NCBI GenBank assembly: GCA_020633975.1
Contig: JACKCR010000002.1
Location: forward strand, 1 to 64,000
DNA length: 64,000 nt
Origin: Candidatus Eiseniibacteriota bacterium
GTDB taxonomy: Bacteria > Eisenbacteria > RBG-16-71-46 > CAIMUX01
Direction of reading: 5' to 3'
Below, piece after piece: positions 24,753 to 33,734 of this stretch; positions within the stretch are counted from its first letter, which is position 1, and the number at the start of each line of letters is the position of its first letter. Both the position numbers and the translations under genes were made by a program. The notes under the pieces were generated by a model. The model was not told the DNA's origin, searched no databases, and saw nothing but the letters and a program-made list of their open reading frames with translations.

Positions 24753-25690
24753 GGACCGTTCTAGGCGCACTGCTCGCCTGGGGGCTCATCGCGTCCTTGG
24801 TGTGCGGACCAACGGCCGCGTGGGCAGCAGATACCGTAGTGATTCTCTCAGACTTCGGTACCGGCTCCACCACTCCCGCCCTTTGTCACGGCGCGCTGGC
24901 CGCGGGACTGCCAGACGTGCGGGTCATCGATCTCTCCCATGACGTGCCGGTCGGAGACCCCGCAACTGGCGCCGTGATGCTACGCCGGATCGCAAACCTT
25001 CCGGTACACACGATCGTGCTTGGCCTTGCCGGTACCGGCACGGTGCCACCTCCGCAGCTCGTGGCCTTTCAGACGTCCCGCGGCTTCTACTGCATTGGGC
25101 CGAACGATGGACTCTTCGGTTGGGTGGTCAAGCAACAGGGCGTCTTCCGTGTCGTAGAGATCGATCCCGCGATGGTGATGCCGGGATTCCAGGGGGACGG
25201 CACGGATACCTGGAATCTCTTGGTCGCGGCTGTGGTTCGCTTCTGCAAGAACGATCGCGATCTTCTCTCGATCGGCAGAGGATTCGCCGATTCCGACCTG
25301 GTGACGGGAGGCGTGTCCGAGTGCTCCGCGTCGAGGGCAGAAGGAGACGTGAAGGGAATCGTGCTTCGTGAGGTGGCGAAGGAGCGCGTTCGTCCAGAAG
25401 GGCATGGCCTGGGCTATGCCGTTCTGACCAACCTGTCCACCGGCGCCCTCCGGTTGGCGGGACTTCGGCTCGACGAGCCACTCGAACTCGAAGTCTCACG
25501 CGGCGACGAACGGCGCGTGATCGAACTCCGCTACGATGGGCGATCCGTGGATGCGAGTGACGACTCTGCTTCTGCGGATGGTCGCATGCGAGTTGCGGTG
25601 CTCGAGGACCTGCTGGTGTTACGCCCGCTGCCGGACTTTCGAGATCTCCTCACGCCCGGTGCATCGATCGTGCTTCGGCGCGCCCAGTAG
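24749..25690 (+). CDS. Secreted DUF62-fold protein (SAM hydroxide adenosyltransferase / SAM halogenase superfamily), atypical active site
   Basis: 313 residues from a GTG that overlaps the haloperoxidase stop. A signal peptide ends AWA-ADT. The rest follows the two-domain DUF62 layout: VVILSDFGTGS, LPDVRVIDLSHDVPVGDPAT, HTIVLGLAGTGT, FYCIGPNDGLFGWV, then a C-terminal barrel from GIVLREVAKE through GYAVLTNLS to LTPGASIVL. Family members split SAM with water (hydroxide adenosyltransferase) or halide (SalL chlorinase, FlA fluorinase). Here the catalytic Asp and Arg of the VVDPGVG-x-R region read LGLAGTGT and Pro, and the TFHGRD motif reads GDGTD (residues 149-153), so the known Asp-Arg-His triad is missing. 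Export is odd for a SAM-binding fold. The function is therefore open: a modified SAM or nucleoside enzyme, a halide-linked activity, or a binding protein. Confidence 0.72.
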   Translation: MRTVLGALLAWGLIASLVCGPTAAWAADTVVILSDFGTGSTTPALCHGALAAGLPDVRVIDLSHDVPVGDPATGAVMLRRIANLPVHTIVLGLAGTGTVPPPQLVAFQTSRGFYCIGPNDGLFGWVVKQQGVFRVVEIDPAMVMPGFQGDGTDTWNLLVAAVVRFCKNDRDLLSIGRGFADSDLVTGGVSECSASRAEGDVKGIVLREVAKERVRPEGHGLGYAVLTNLSTGALRLAGLRLDEPLELEVSRGDERRVIELRYDGRSVDASDDSASADGRMRVAVLEDLLVLRPLPDFRDLLTPGASIVLRRAQ

Positions 25691-25828
25691 CATCTCCCTC
25701 GGCCTGCCTGCGCCGTGCCTCGACGCATCTCCCTCGGCCTGCCCGCCCCGCGCCTCGACGCCACTCCCTCGGCGCGCCTGCGCCACGCCTCGACGCCACT
25801 CCTTCGGCCCAGCTGCGCCACGCCCGAC
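25691..25828. repeat. Four-copy 35-nt minisatellite directly after a stop codon
   Basis: Copies of a 35-base unit of the type CATCTCCCTCGGCCTGCCTG plus a CGCC-GCCTCGACG tail occupy 25691-25725, 25726-25760, 25761-25795 and 25796-25828 (last copy shortened). The array begins at the base after the TAG of the DUF62-fold gene. The unit is not a multiple of three. Confidence 0.93.
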
Positions 25829-25849
25829 TCTACCGTCGAACGAAACGAC

Positions 25850-25880
25850 GAGAGCCCAGGGCACGAGGCCCCGGGCTCTC
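25850..25880. terminator. GC-rich hairpin between convergent genes
   Basis: GAGAGCCC (25850-25857) pairs with GGGCTCTC (25873-25880), and further G-C pairs inside lengthen the stem. It lies between the + strand DUF62-fold gene and the - strand DVUA0089-like gene. There is no T-run, so it is a plausible but not canonical terminator. Confidence 0.6.
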
Positions 25881-25905
25881 TAGAGCTCGAAGTAATCTTG
25901 TCAGA

Positions 25906-26523
25906 CTACTTGTAGATGCTCTTGATCTGTCCCCACGACCTTTCGATGGTCGGGGTCGGCTGTCCGCAGAACTCAGCACCACTCAGGAAGATGGTGTAAG
26001 CACCCGAGGAGCTGCCTGCGCCGTTCCAGGAAGCGATGACCGGATCGCCGGCACCCGGGCCGTCCGGAGTACGCTCGGTCGCGAACGGAGAGTCCGCCCA
26101 GATCTCATTACCACCCGCATTCAGCGCGTCGTTGCTGTACGAGCTGATCGCGATCAGGTACTGACCCGGTCCCGGAAGGAACGTGCCCGTGAGAGTCGAC
26201 TGGAGACCGCAGCCGGCCGGATCGTCATCGTCGAACGAGATGCCAGTTCCGTCCTCGGCGAAGATCCAAAGCTGGGTGTCGATCGTCGCACCACCGCACG
26301 TCGTGGCGACGAAGCCGCCGGACGTAGGAACGGAGATGCAGTACATGTCAGCATCGGTGTTGGCACCAATGGTGCCGGAGATGGAATCCAGCGCCCCGGA
26401 TCCCTGTGGAACCTGAGCGGACCCCGGCAGGTCACCGGCGTCGCCATTCTCGGTCCAAGACGCAGCCATTGCGACGTTGGACACGCAAAGCAGTCCAAGT
26501 GCTAGGACTACCATTTTCTTCAT
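25906..26523 (-). CDS. Secreted DVUA0089-like / pre-peptidase-like beta-sandwich protein
   Basis: 205 residues from an ATG preceded by GGAGG. A short signal peptide (KKMVVLALGLLCVSNVAMA) is followed by one beta-sandwich with the D-x-D-M-Y-C-I-S-V, IDTQLWIFAEDGTGISFDDD and GPGQYLIAISSY motifs of the DVUA0089/PPC-like families. The pattern DDDDPAGCG and paired Cys residues are typical of the Asp-rich version. No sorting module or anchor is present, so it is probably released. The enzyme partners of such domains are usually proteases, but none is adjacent. An in-frame upstream ATG at 26583 lacks a comparable ribosome site. Confidence 0.8.
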   Translation of the reverse strand: MKKMVVLALGLLCVSNVAMAASWTENGDAGDLPGSAQVPQGSGALDSISGTIGANTDADMYCISVPTSGGFVATTCGGATIDTQLWIFAEDGTGISFDDDDPAGCGLQSTLTGTFLPGPGQYLIAISSYSNDALNAGGNEIWADSPFATERTPDGPGAGDPVIASWNGAGSSSGAYTIFLSGAEFCGQPTPTIERSWGQIKSIYK

Positions 26524-27047
26524 ACGAGCCCTCCAACGATCATGCTGTAGCTTTGTTGCAAGGTCACGGATCGTTTCCGACATATTGTCGAGGCGATTCG
26601 TGACGCGTATGAGTCTGCTCCTTCAGGCCCCGGGTTCGCACGTCGTCTTATGTAATACAGTCCTGAAGGCGGGCGCATGTCCTCTAATGCTGACGGGGCT
26701 GCTCCACTCCCGTGATCGTCAATGAAGGGTGGGACTCGGTCCCGGCCGCTGCCAGGTGGCGTTGGTGCCGCCTAGGCGTCTGGTTGGAATCTCCAAGTTG
26801 CGTCGCCCGTCGCTGTCTCAACCGAGCTTGGTTCACTGGAGCTGCGAGCCGGACGGGGTTCCTCCGCTCCGTCGGGGGATCCTGCCCCGGCCCGCTCCAC
26901 TGCCGCCGTCACCAGAACCACTCGACGGGCGGCCCCAGTGGTAGTATCTCTGGTTCGTTCGAGGTTGCGGTGGGGCCGTTCACCTTGGGGACGATCCTTT
27001 CGTCGGTCGACGAGCGGTCGTCTGCCTCGATCTAAGGAGCAAACCAC
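26524..27047. other. Divergent intergenic region containing a transglutaminase gene fragment
   Basis: No complete gene. The middle holds a 52-base exact copy of part of the transglutaminase-like gene (separate entry). Shortly after it ACCACT (26917-26922) and AGTGGT (26937-26942) form an inverted repeat flanked by ACCAG/CTGGT. The left part should carry the promoter of the DVUA0089-like gene, and the right end has AAGGAG before the 74-residue frame. Confidence 0.5.
26810..26875 (+). pseudogene. Fragment duplicated from the transglutaminase-like gene
   Basis: Bases 26810-26861 are identical to 17653-17704 (52 bases), and the next 14 match with two differences. In the intact gene this segment encodes RCLNRAWFTGAASRTGF just after the transglutaminase catalytic core. 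Sequence on either side does not match, so it is a small relic or a copied patch, not a working gene. Confidence 0.8.
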
Positions 27048-27272
27048 GTGCTGCTGATTGGTACGGAAGCCATATCCTGGGCCGAACAGGAAGGGTGCGA
27101 TCTCTGGGTCTTCGACCACGAAGAGCCGGACGCGAAGGCACAGCGAGTGAGTCTGGAAGACGCCATCGTCATCGCGGCTCGGACGCCCACGCTCATCTGC
27201 ATCGATACCAATCATCCGGACCGGCCGGTCACGGGGTACCTCCGTGGGGAAGGGGAGCGTCCCGAGCGATGA
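27048..27272 (+). CDS. Small hypothetical protein (74 aa)
   Basis: A frame starting with GTG 9 bases after AAGGAG. The protein is acidic with a hydrophobic start (LLIGTEAISWAEQEGCDLWV) and a middle segment VSLEDAIVIAARTPTLICID that looks like helix-strand. No signal peptide and no recognised family. The ribosome site and amino-acid composition, unlike the Arg-rich false frames around it, argue that it is real. It precedes the MFS permease on the same strand by about 90 bases. Confidence 0.5.
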   Translation: MLLIGTEAISWAEQEGCDLWVFDHEEPDAKAQRVSLEDAIVIAARTPTLICIDTNHPDRPVTGYLRGEGERPER

Positions 27273-27361
27273 GCCCCGCGGTATCCGCGAACGCGTCGCG
27301 CCGCACCCAGCCCTAGGTTGGTCCTATCGCACCTCCTCGGAAGACGCTACTCTTCGGCCCC

Positions 27362-28576
27362 ATGAATCTACGAACGAAGCTCTTCTGGGTCGCGTTGCTC
27401 TACTTCGCACAGGGGTTTCCGTTCGGAATCGTCTACGACCTCCTGCCCGTCTACTTCCGCACTCACGAAGTCGCGCTGCGTGACATCGGGTTCCTCTCGT
27501 TCATCGGGATGCCCTGGACCTTCAAGGTCTTCTGGTCTCCACTCGTCGACCGATTCGGTACCAGGCAGCGCTGGATCATCGCGTGCCTCCTCGGGATGGG
27601 GACCTTGCTCGCCTGCCTTCCCTTCGCGAATCCAGCGGTGTCTCACCTGGCCGACGACGGCGCTACGGTGCTCCGCCCGGCGACGGTGGTCTGGGGCTTG
27701 CTCCTCGTCTTCACGACGCTGTCCGCGACCCAGGACATCGCCATCGACGCCTACACCATCGGCCTCATGGACAAGGGCGAGGAAGGGGCGGCGAACTCAC
27801 TTCGTGTTTCGGCGTACCGCGTCGCGATGATCGCGGCCGGGGGCGGACTCGTCGCTCTCGCCACCTGGTTCTCCTGGAACGTCATCTTCTTCGCCGGTGC
27901 CGGCATCTTCGTGCTCCTCGCACTGGTCGTCCCACGGACGCCGTCGGTCGCCGTTCCCGAGGAAGCGAAGCGCGAGCTGTTCGGTCCTCTCTGGCTCTGG
28001 GTGAAGCGGTCCGGAGGGTGGGCCGTGCTCGTCTTCATCCTCATCTACAAGGTCGGCGATGCGGCCATGGCTCCGATGCTGAAGCCGTTCTGGATCGATC
28101 GCGGGCTCTCGCCGGCCGAGATCGGGCTCGTCTCGACGACGGTCGGGATCATCGCGAGCGTGGTCGGAGCGATGGTGGGTGGGGCCTGGATCACGAGGAT
28201 CGGCATCTTCCACGGCCTCTGGGTGCTGGGGCTCTTCCAGGCCCTCTCGAACCTGGGGTACGCCGGGGCCGCTCTCTGGGACATCCCACGCGAGGGCATC
28301 TACGCCGCCTCGATCGTCGAGAGCTTCTGCGGAGGACTCGGCACCGCGGCGTTCCTCTCGTTCCTCATGAACGTATGCGACAAGGAGCATGCTGCGGTGC
28401 AGTATGCGCTTCTCTCTGCGCTCTTCGGCTTCTCCCGCTCGATCAGCGGAGGTTTCAGCGGCTGGGGCACCGAGCACCTCGGGTACGCGGCCTACTTCGG
28501 GACGACGTTCCTCCTGGCCCTCCCGGCCTACCTGCTCCTTCCCTGGGTCCGTCGTTGGATCCGAGAGAGACAGTGA
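27362..28576 (+). CDS. MFS permease, AmpG-like
   Basis: 404 residues with about 12 membrane helices. The N-terminus (LYFAQGFPFGIVYDLLPVYFR, then MPWTFKVFWSPLVDRFGTRQRW) matches the AmpG / SLC33-like branch of the major facilitator superfamily. AmpG imports anhydromuropeptides for cell-wall recycling; relatives carry other substrates, so the cargo is uncertain. Helix-loop features: TLSATQDIAIDAYTIGLMDKGE (the conserved loop after helix 4), a central GPLWLWVKRSG linker, and FLSFLMNVCDKEHAAVQYALL near helix 10. No recycling enzyme is adjacent. The start codon lacks a strong ribosome site. Confidence 0.82.
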   Translation: MNLRTKLFWVALLYFAQGFPFGIVYDLLPVYFRTHEVALRDIGFLSFIGMPWTFKVFWSPLVDRFGTRQRWIIACLLGMGTLLACLPFANPAVSHLADDGATVLRPATVVWGLLLVFTTLSATQDIAIDAYTIGLMDKGEEGAANSLRVSAYRVAMIAAGGGLVALATWFSWNVIFFAGAGIFVLLALVVPRTPSVAVPEEAKRELFGPLWLWVKRSGGWAVLVFILIYKVGDAAMAPMLKPFWIDRGLSPAEIGLVSTTVGIIASVVGAMVGGAWITRIGIFHGLWVLGLFQALSNLGYAGAALWDIPREGIYAASIVESFCGGLGTAAFLSFLMNVCDKEHAAVQYALLSALFGFSRSISGGFSGWGTEHLGYAAYFGTTFLLALPAYLLLPWVRRWIRERQ

Positions 28577-28724
28577 GGCCCGCAATCTCCCGTCCACAAC
28601 CGAAACGAGACGGGGGCGGCTGGCATCCTTTAGAGTTACGCATTCGCAGGACCCAACGCCTCGGTCCTTTTGAGTCGGTCCGGGGGGCGGCCCCGAGACA
28701 ACCCGAACCCACAGGGAGTGGATG

Positions 28725-29333
28725 ATGAGCTTCGAATTCCCCGACCTTCCGTATGGCTTCGACGCGCTGGAGCCTCATATCGATGCGCGAACGATGGAGA
28801 TCCACTGGGACAAGCACCATCGGGCCTACTTCACCAAGTTCACCGGTGCGATCGACGGCACCGACCTGGCGGGCAAGAGCCTCGAGCAGATCTTCGCCGC
28901 CATCTCGAAGGCGCCGGGCGCGGTCCGGAACAACGGCGGCGGCTACTACAACCACCTCCTCTTCTGGAACTCGATGGGCCCGAACGGTGGAGGATCCCCG
29001 AGCGGTTCCCTCGGTAGTGCGATCGAGTCCACCTTCGGGACGCTCGACAAGTTCAAGGACGAGTTCTCGAACGCGGGTGCGAACCGGTTTGGTTCGGGGT
29101 TTGCCTGGCTCATCGTGAAGGACGGCAAGCTCGCGATCACCTCGACCCCCAACCAGGACAACCCGCTCATGGATGTCGCCGACGCCAAGGGTGAGCCGAT
29201 CCTCGCTCTCGACGTCTGGGAGCACGCCTACTACCTCAAGTATCAGAACCGGCGTCCCGACTACATCCAAGCCTGGTGGAACACGGTCGACTGGAAGAGG
29301 GTGGCCGAGCGGTTCGAGAAGGCGATGGGCTGA
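28725..29333 (+). CDS. Iron/manganese superoxide dismutase
   Basis: 202 residues, the usual length. It dismutes superoxide to oxygen and peroxide in the cytoplasm (no signal peptide). Metal ligands are visible: His in IHWDKHHRAYF (about 26), His in GGGYYNHLLFWNSM (about 79), and Asp/His in LDVWEHAYYLKYQNRRPDYI (about 163 and 167). The GPNGGGSPSG loop and the Y-Y-N-H context do not clearly separate Fe, Mn or cambialistic use. Two ATG codons follow AGGGAG; the second (28725) has better spacing. A strong hairpin terminator lies about 100 bases downstream, so the gene is probably monocistronic. Confidence 0.95.
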   Translation: MSFEFPDLPYGFDALEPHIDARTMEIHWDKHHRAYFTKFTGAIDGTDLAGKSLEQIFAAISKAPGAVRNNGGGYYNHLLFWNSMGPNGGGSPSGSLGSAIESTFGTLDKFKDEFSNAGANRFGSGFAWLIVKDGKLAITSTPNQDNPLMDVADAKGEPILALDVWEHAYYLKYQNRRPDYIQAWWNTVDWKRVAERFEKAMG

Positions 29334-29429
29334 GCCGAGCCGAGCCGCTGAGCGGGCTCATGTTCGCGTCCCTCGGCGCATAGAGTTCAGTCATCCGCGT
29401 TCCCGCGGTACGGGCGCGGACCTAGAGTC

Positions 29430-29463
29430 GAAGCGCGATCGGGAGGATTCCCGGTCGCGCTTC
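29430..29463. terminator. Strong hairpin downstream of superoxide dismutase
   Basis: A 15-base stem, GAAGCGCGATCGGGA with TCCCGGTCGCGCTTC (one G-T or A-G position), encloses a 4-base GGAT loop, and TTCAT follows. It is the best intrinsic-terminator candidate in the window, placed between two same-strand genes. Confidence 0.8.
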
Positions 29464-29614
29464 TTCATGTCGGTTGGCTGGTGCGTTCGTTTGGTGCTCG
29501 CCGTCGAGCCGCTCGTTCCCATCACCACTCGTTCGGACCGGCAACTGCCACGCTGTCCGTCGCGTGCGTGCTCTCGAGCAGATCCTGTGGCACAATCCGA
29601 ACTGGAGGATCCCC

Positions 29615-30067
29615 ATGCACAGCATTTTCGACCCCGCCGGCGTCGAGGTTTTCGCCGCGCGCATCGAGTCGCTCCGTCCGGAGTCGAGTCCGCTCTGGGG
29701 CAAGATGAACGCGGCCCAGATGCTCGCCCACAACTCACTCATCTTCGAGGGTGCCAGGTTCGACACCTATCCGACCGTGAACCCAGTCATGCGCTTCCTG
29801 GTCGGGAAGATGCTCCGTGGGTACGTGATCGGCGACCGACCCTATCGCCGGAACACGAAGACCGTCCCGGTTTGGGTAGTGAGCGATCCTCGGGATCTCG
29901 AGAAAGAGCGAGCGCGCATCCTGGAGAACCTCCACGCGGTTCGTGAACTCGGCGCGTCTCACTTCGAGGGGAAGCGGAATCCGACGTTCGGCGTGCTCAC
30001 CGCGGCCGAGTGGAGCCGACTCTTCTGCAAGCACCTCGACCATCACCTGCTGCAGTTCGGAGTCTGA
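29615..30067 (+). CDS. DUF1569 (DinB-like) protein
   Basis: 150 residues, cytoplasmic. The pattern SSPLWGKMNAAQMLAHNSL, PVMRFLVGKMLRG, then FGVLTAAEWSRLFCKHLDHHLLQFG is that of DUF1569, a four-helix DinB/YfiT-like fold. The His residues (LAHNSL, KHLDHHL) could form the DinB-type metal site. DinB-like proteins often use thiol cofactors; no substrate can be inferred here. GGAGG lies 8 bases before the start. A hairpin follows the stop. Confidence 0.85.
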   Translation: MHSIFDPAGVEVFAARIESLRPESSPLWGKMNAAQMLAHNSLIFEGARFDTYPTVNPVMRFLVGKMLRGYVIGDRPYRRNTKTVPVWVVSDPRDLEKERARILENLHAVRELGASHFEGKRNPTFGVLTAAEWSRLFCKHLDHHLLQFGV

Positions 30068-30079
30068 GCGTTGACAGAG

Positions 30080-30100
30080 GGCGCCCGCATCACGGGCGCC
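30080..30100. terminator. Hairpin between convergent genes
   Basis: GGCGCCCG (30080-30087) and CGGGCGCC (30093-30100) form a perfect 8-bp stem with loop CATCA, placed between the convergent DUF1569 and icmF genes. No T-run. Confidence 0.65.
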
Positions 30101-30113
30101 TCGTCACACAACG

Positions 30114-33100
30114 CTACATGTTGCGGCGGTACTCGCCCCCGACTTCGTAGAGCGCCCCGGAGATCTGGCCGAGCGAACAGTGCTTGCCGGCCTCCATGAG
30201 CACGGCGAAGACGTTCTCCCCCTCGACCGCCGCCTTCTGGAGTTCCGCCAGCCGAGTCTCCGTCACCCCGCGGTTCCGCTCCTGGAACGCGGCGAGAGAC
30301 GCGATCGCGTACTCCTTCTCCTCGGTCGTCGCCCGGATGACCTCTCCCGGCACTTCCGTCGGGGAGCCCTTCGGATCGAGGAAGGTGTTCACTCCGACGA
30401 TCGGAAGGGCGCCCGAGTGCTTGAGGCCCTCGTAGTACATCGACTCTTCCTGGATCTGCGTCCGCTGGTACATCCGCTCCATCGCGCCGAGGACGCCGCC
30501 GCGCTCGCTGATCCGGCGGAACTCGGAGAGGACGGCCTCTTCGACCAGGTCGGTGAGCTCCTCGATGATGAACGAACCCTGGAGTGGATTCTCGTTCTTC
30601 GCGAGGCCGAGTTCCTTGTTGATGATGAGCTGGATGGCGAGGGCGCGGCGCACCGACTCCTCGGTCGGCGTGGTGATCGCCTCGTCATAGGCGTTCGTAT
30701 GGAGCGAGTTGCAGTTGTCGTAGAGCGCGTACAGCGCCTGGAGCGTCGTCCGGATGTCGTTGAAGCCGATCTCCTGCGCGTGGAGCGAGCGACCCGACGT
30801 CTGGATGTGATACTTGAGCTTCTGCGACCGGTCGTTCGCGCCATACTTGTGCTTCATCGCCTTGGACCAGATCCGGCGCGCGACTCGGCCGATCACCGCG
30901 TACTCCGGGTCGATCCCGTTCGAGAAGAAGAAGGACAGGTTCGGCGCGAAGTGATCGATGTGCATGCCGCGCGAGAGGTAGTACTCGACGTAGGTGAACC
31001 CGTTCGCGAGGGTGAATGCGAGCTGGGTGATCGGGTTCGCACCGGCTTCCGCGATGTGGTACCCGGAGATCGAGACGGAGTAGAAGTTCCGCACCCGGTT
31101 CTCGATGAAGTAGGACTGGATGTCGCCCATCATGCGGAGAGCGAACTCGGTGGAGAAGATGCAGGTGTTCTGGGCCTGGTCTTCCTTCAGGATGTCGGCC
31201 TGCACCGTGCCACGGACCTGGGCGAGCGTCTCCTTGCGGATACGCTCATAGACCTCTCGCTCCAGGACGTCTTCGCCGCTCACTCCGAGCAGGAGCAGTC
31301 CGAGTCCGTCGTTCCCGTCCGGGAGGGTGCCCTGGTAGGTCGGCCGCGGTAGGTCCTTCTTCGCATAGATCTCGTCGATCTGCTTCGAGACCGCGTCCGC
31401 CCGCCCCTCGGCGCGGATGTGCTTCTCGCACTGCTGGTCGACGGCGGCGTTCATGAAGAACGAGAGGAGCATCGGTGCGGGGCCGTTGATCGTCATGGAG
31501 ACGGATGTCTTGGGATCGGCGAGGTCGAAGCCGGAGTAGAGCTTCTTTGCGTCATCCACCGTGGCGATCGAGACGCCGGAGTTGCCGACCTTGCCGTAGA
31601 TGTCGGGGCGTCGCGCCGGGTCTTCGCCGTAGAGCGTGACGGAGTCGAAGGCGGTGGAGAGCCGCTTCGCGGGGAGACCGTGCGAAACGTAGTGGAACCG
31701 GCGGTTCGTCCGCTCGGGGCCTCCTTCGCCGGCGAACATGCGGGCCGGGTCCTCACCGGTCCGCTTGAGCGGGAAGACGCCGGCGGCGTAGGGGAACATG
31801 CCCGGTGCGTTCTCGGTGAGGAGCCAGCGGAGGATGTCGCCCCAGTCTTCGTAGCGCGGGAGGGCGACCTTCGGGACCTTCGTGTGAGAGAGCGACTCGC
31901 TGTAGAGGTCCTGCTCGATCACCTTGTCGCGAACCTGGAACTGGTACTTCGCGGCCTTGTAGCGCTTCACCGTCGTCGGCCAGTCCGCGAGAAGACGCCG
32001 ACACTCCCCGTCGAGACGTCCCTCGAGTTCGTTGTACCGCTCGATCAGATCGCGCAGGTAGTCCGGTTCGCCGGTTTCGTGCTGGATCGCCCGGACGATC
32101 TCATCATCCCCGTCGGGCTCCACGACTTCGATCGTCTTCTTACCGACATTGGCCCTGAGGAGGTCGATCGTTCCGTCGAGTTGGTAGAGCTTCCGGGCGA
32201 TGCTCACCTGTTCGCGAACGAACACGTCGTATCGTGCGCTTTCCTCGCAGATCTCGGCGAGGTAGCGGACGCGCTCGGCTGGGATGACTTCGCGCTTCTC
32301 TCCCATCCGCTCCGTGATCTCGAAGTGGGTGCGGAGGGAGGTCTCCGTCTTCTCGGCCAGGGCTTCCATGATCCGCCGATAGAGACGGTGCGTGCCCGGA
32401 TCTCCGAACTGCGACGCGATGGTCCCGAGGACCGGTAGATCCTCTTCCTTCGCTTCCCAGAGCTGACGGTTCCGGCGCACCTGCTTCTTCACGTCGCGCA
32501 TCGCATCGAGCGATCCAGCCTTGTCGAACTTGTTGATCGCGACGAGATCGGCGAAGTCCAGCATGTCGATCTTCTCGAGCTGGGTGGCGGCGCCGTACTC
32601 GGCCGTCATCACGTAGAGCGAGACGTCGGAGTGATCGAGGATCTCCGTGTCTGCCTGACCGATTCCCGAGGTCTCGACAATGACGAGGTCGAAGCCTGCG
32701 GCCTGGCAGATCTCGATCGCGTCCTTCACGTGCTTGGAGAGGGCGAGGTTCGACTGCCGGGTGGCGAGAGAGCGCATGTAGACGCGGTCGTCGTGGATCG
32801 AATTCATCCGGATCCGGTCGCCGAGAAGGGCGCCACCGGACCGCTTGCGTGATGGGTCGACCGAGAGAATGGCGACCGTTTCTTTCTCGAAGTCGACGAG
32901 GAACCGGCGCACCAGTTCGTCGACGAGCGAGGACTTGCCGGATCCGCCCGTGCCGGTGATTCCGAGGACGGGAACGACGCGGTCTCCGATGAGCGAATGG
33001 ATCTGTCCGCGCCAGGTTTCGGCGAGTTCGGGGTGGTTCTCCGCCAGCGTGATGAGACGGGCGATCAGAGCCGGATCCCGGTCCTTCAGCTTCCCGAGAT

Positions 33101-33572
33101 CGCCGTTGACCGATGGCTCCTGAGTTGCGAAGTCAGCGGACCGGAGGAGGTCGTTGATCATTCCCTGGAGACCCATCCGACGGCCGTCGTCCGGGTGGTA
33201 GATCCGAGCGATGCCGTACGCGTGGAGCTCTTCGATCTCGTCCGGGAGGATGGTGCCTCCGCCGCCGCCGAAGATCTTGGTCTTCGCGCCCCGCTCGGCA
33301 AAGAGGTCGAACATGTATCGGAAGAACTCCAGGTGTCCGCCCTGGTACGACGTAATCGCGACGGCCTGGGCGTCCTCTTGGATCGCGCAGTCGACGATCT
33401 CCTGCACGGACCGGTTGTGACCCAAGTGGATCACCTCGGCTCCGGAAGACTGGAGGATCCGGCGCATCAAGTTGATCGCGGCGTCGTGCCCGTCGAAGAG
33501 GGACGCGGCGGTGACGATCCGTACGTGATTCTTCGGCTTGTAGGGTTCCGTCTCGAGCTGGGTCTGGATCAC
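30114..33572 (-). CDS. icmF: Fused isobutyryl-CoA mutase (IcmF)
   Basis: 1152 residues, full length for IcmF. It interconverts isobutyryl-CoA and n-butyryl-CoA using adenosylcobalamin; some relatives act on isovaleryl/pivalyl-CoA. Order: B12-binding domain ([13 protein letters not shown], His29 as lower ligand; [13 protein letters not shown]), a MeaB-like G-protein chaperone (P-loop [11 protein letters not shown] near 205, [40 protein letters not shown]), a linker, then the mutase barrel ([66 protein letters not shown]). The built-in chaperone means it does not need meaB from the other operon. Translation starts at GTG. It stands alone on its strand, divergent from a GT-C-like gene. Confidence 0.96.
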   Translation of the reverse strand: MIQTQLETEPYKPKNHVRIVTAASLFDGHDAAINLMRRILQSSGAEVIHLGHNRSVQEIVDCAIQEDAQAVAITSYQGGHLEFFRYMFDLFAERGAKTKIFGGGGGTILPDEIEELHAYGIARIYHPDDGRRMGLQGMINDLLRSADFATQEPSVNGDLGKLKDRDPALIARLITLAENHPELAETWRGQIHSLIGDRVVPVLGITGTGGSGKSSLVDELVRRFLVDFEKETVAILSVDPSRKRSGGALLGDRIRMNSIHDDRVYMRSLATRQSNLALSKHVKDAIEICQAAGFDLVIVETSGIGQADTEILDHSDVSLYVMTAEYGAATQLEKIDMLDFADLVAINKFDKAGSLDAMRDVKKQVRRNRQLWEAKEEDLPVLGTIASQFGDPGTHRLYRRIMEALAEKTETSLRTHFEITERMGEKREVIPAERVRYLAEICEESARYDVFVREQVSIARKLYQLDGTIDLLRANVGKKTIEVVEPDGDDEIVRAIQHETGEPDYLRDLIERYNELEGRLDGECRRLLADWPTTVKRYKAAKYQFQVRDKVIEQDLYSESLSHTKVPKVALPRYEDWGDILRWLLTENAPGMFPYAAGVFPLKRTGEDPARMFAGEGGPERTNRRFHYVSHGLPAKRLSTAFDSVTLYGEDPARRPDIYGKVGNSGVSIATVDDAKKLYSGFDLADPKTSVSMTINGPAPMLLSFFMNAAVDQQCEKHIRAEGRADAVSKQIDEIYAKKDLPRPTYQGTLPDGNDGLGLLLLGVSGEDVLEREVYERIRKETLAQVRGTVQADILKEDQAQNTCIFSTEFALRMMGDIQSYFIENRVRNFYSVSISGYHIAEAGANPITQLAFTLANGFTYVEYYLSRGMHIDHFAPNLSFFFSNGIDPEYAVIGRVARRIWSKAMKHKYGANDRSQKLKYHIQTSGRSLHAQEIGFNDIRTTLQALYALYDNCNSLHTNAYDEAITTPTEESVRRALAIQLIINKELGLAKNENPLQGSFIIEELTDLVEEAVLSEFRRISERGGVLGAMERMYQRTQIQEESMYYEGLKHSGALPIVGVNTFLDPKGSPTEVPGEVIRATTEEKEYAIASLAAFQERNRGVTETRLAELQKAAVEGENVFAVLMEAGKHCSLGQISGALYEVGGEYRRNM

Positions 33573-33734
33573 TCGGAGCTACTCCTCGTCACGGGTTCTC
33601 GCGAAAGCCCTCGCGAAGGTCTCGCGAGTCTATCGGCCCGAACCGCCCCTTTCCATTGGGACGTGGGTGACAGAATCGGCCGTTCCGCGGGAGTATAGTG
33701 CCTCCAATCGGACCTACCGTACCGATTTCCTTGG

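Noticed and set aside
24749-25690. Calling the DUF62-fold gene a fluorinase or chlorinase
   Set aside because: Loss of the hydrolase triad is shared with those enzymes, but their own specific residues were not found and export does not fit; only the superfamily is supported.
30180-31352. 390-residue frame antisense to icmF
   Set aside because: Shadow of the mutase domain on the other strand.
33573-33734. B12 riboswitch upstream of icmF
   Set aside because: No B12-box-like sequence or recognisable fold could be found there, nor before mutA.
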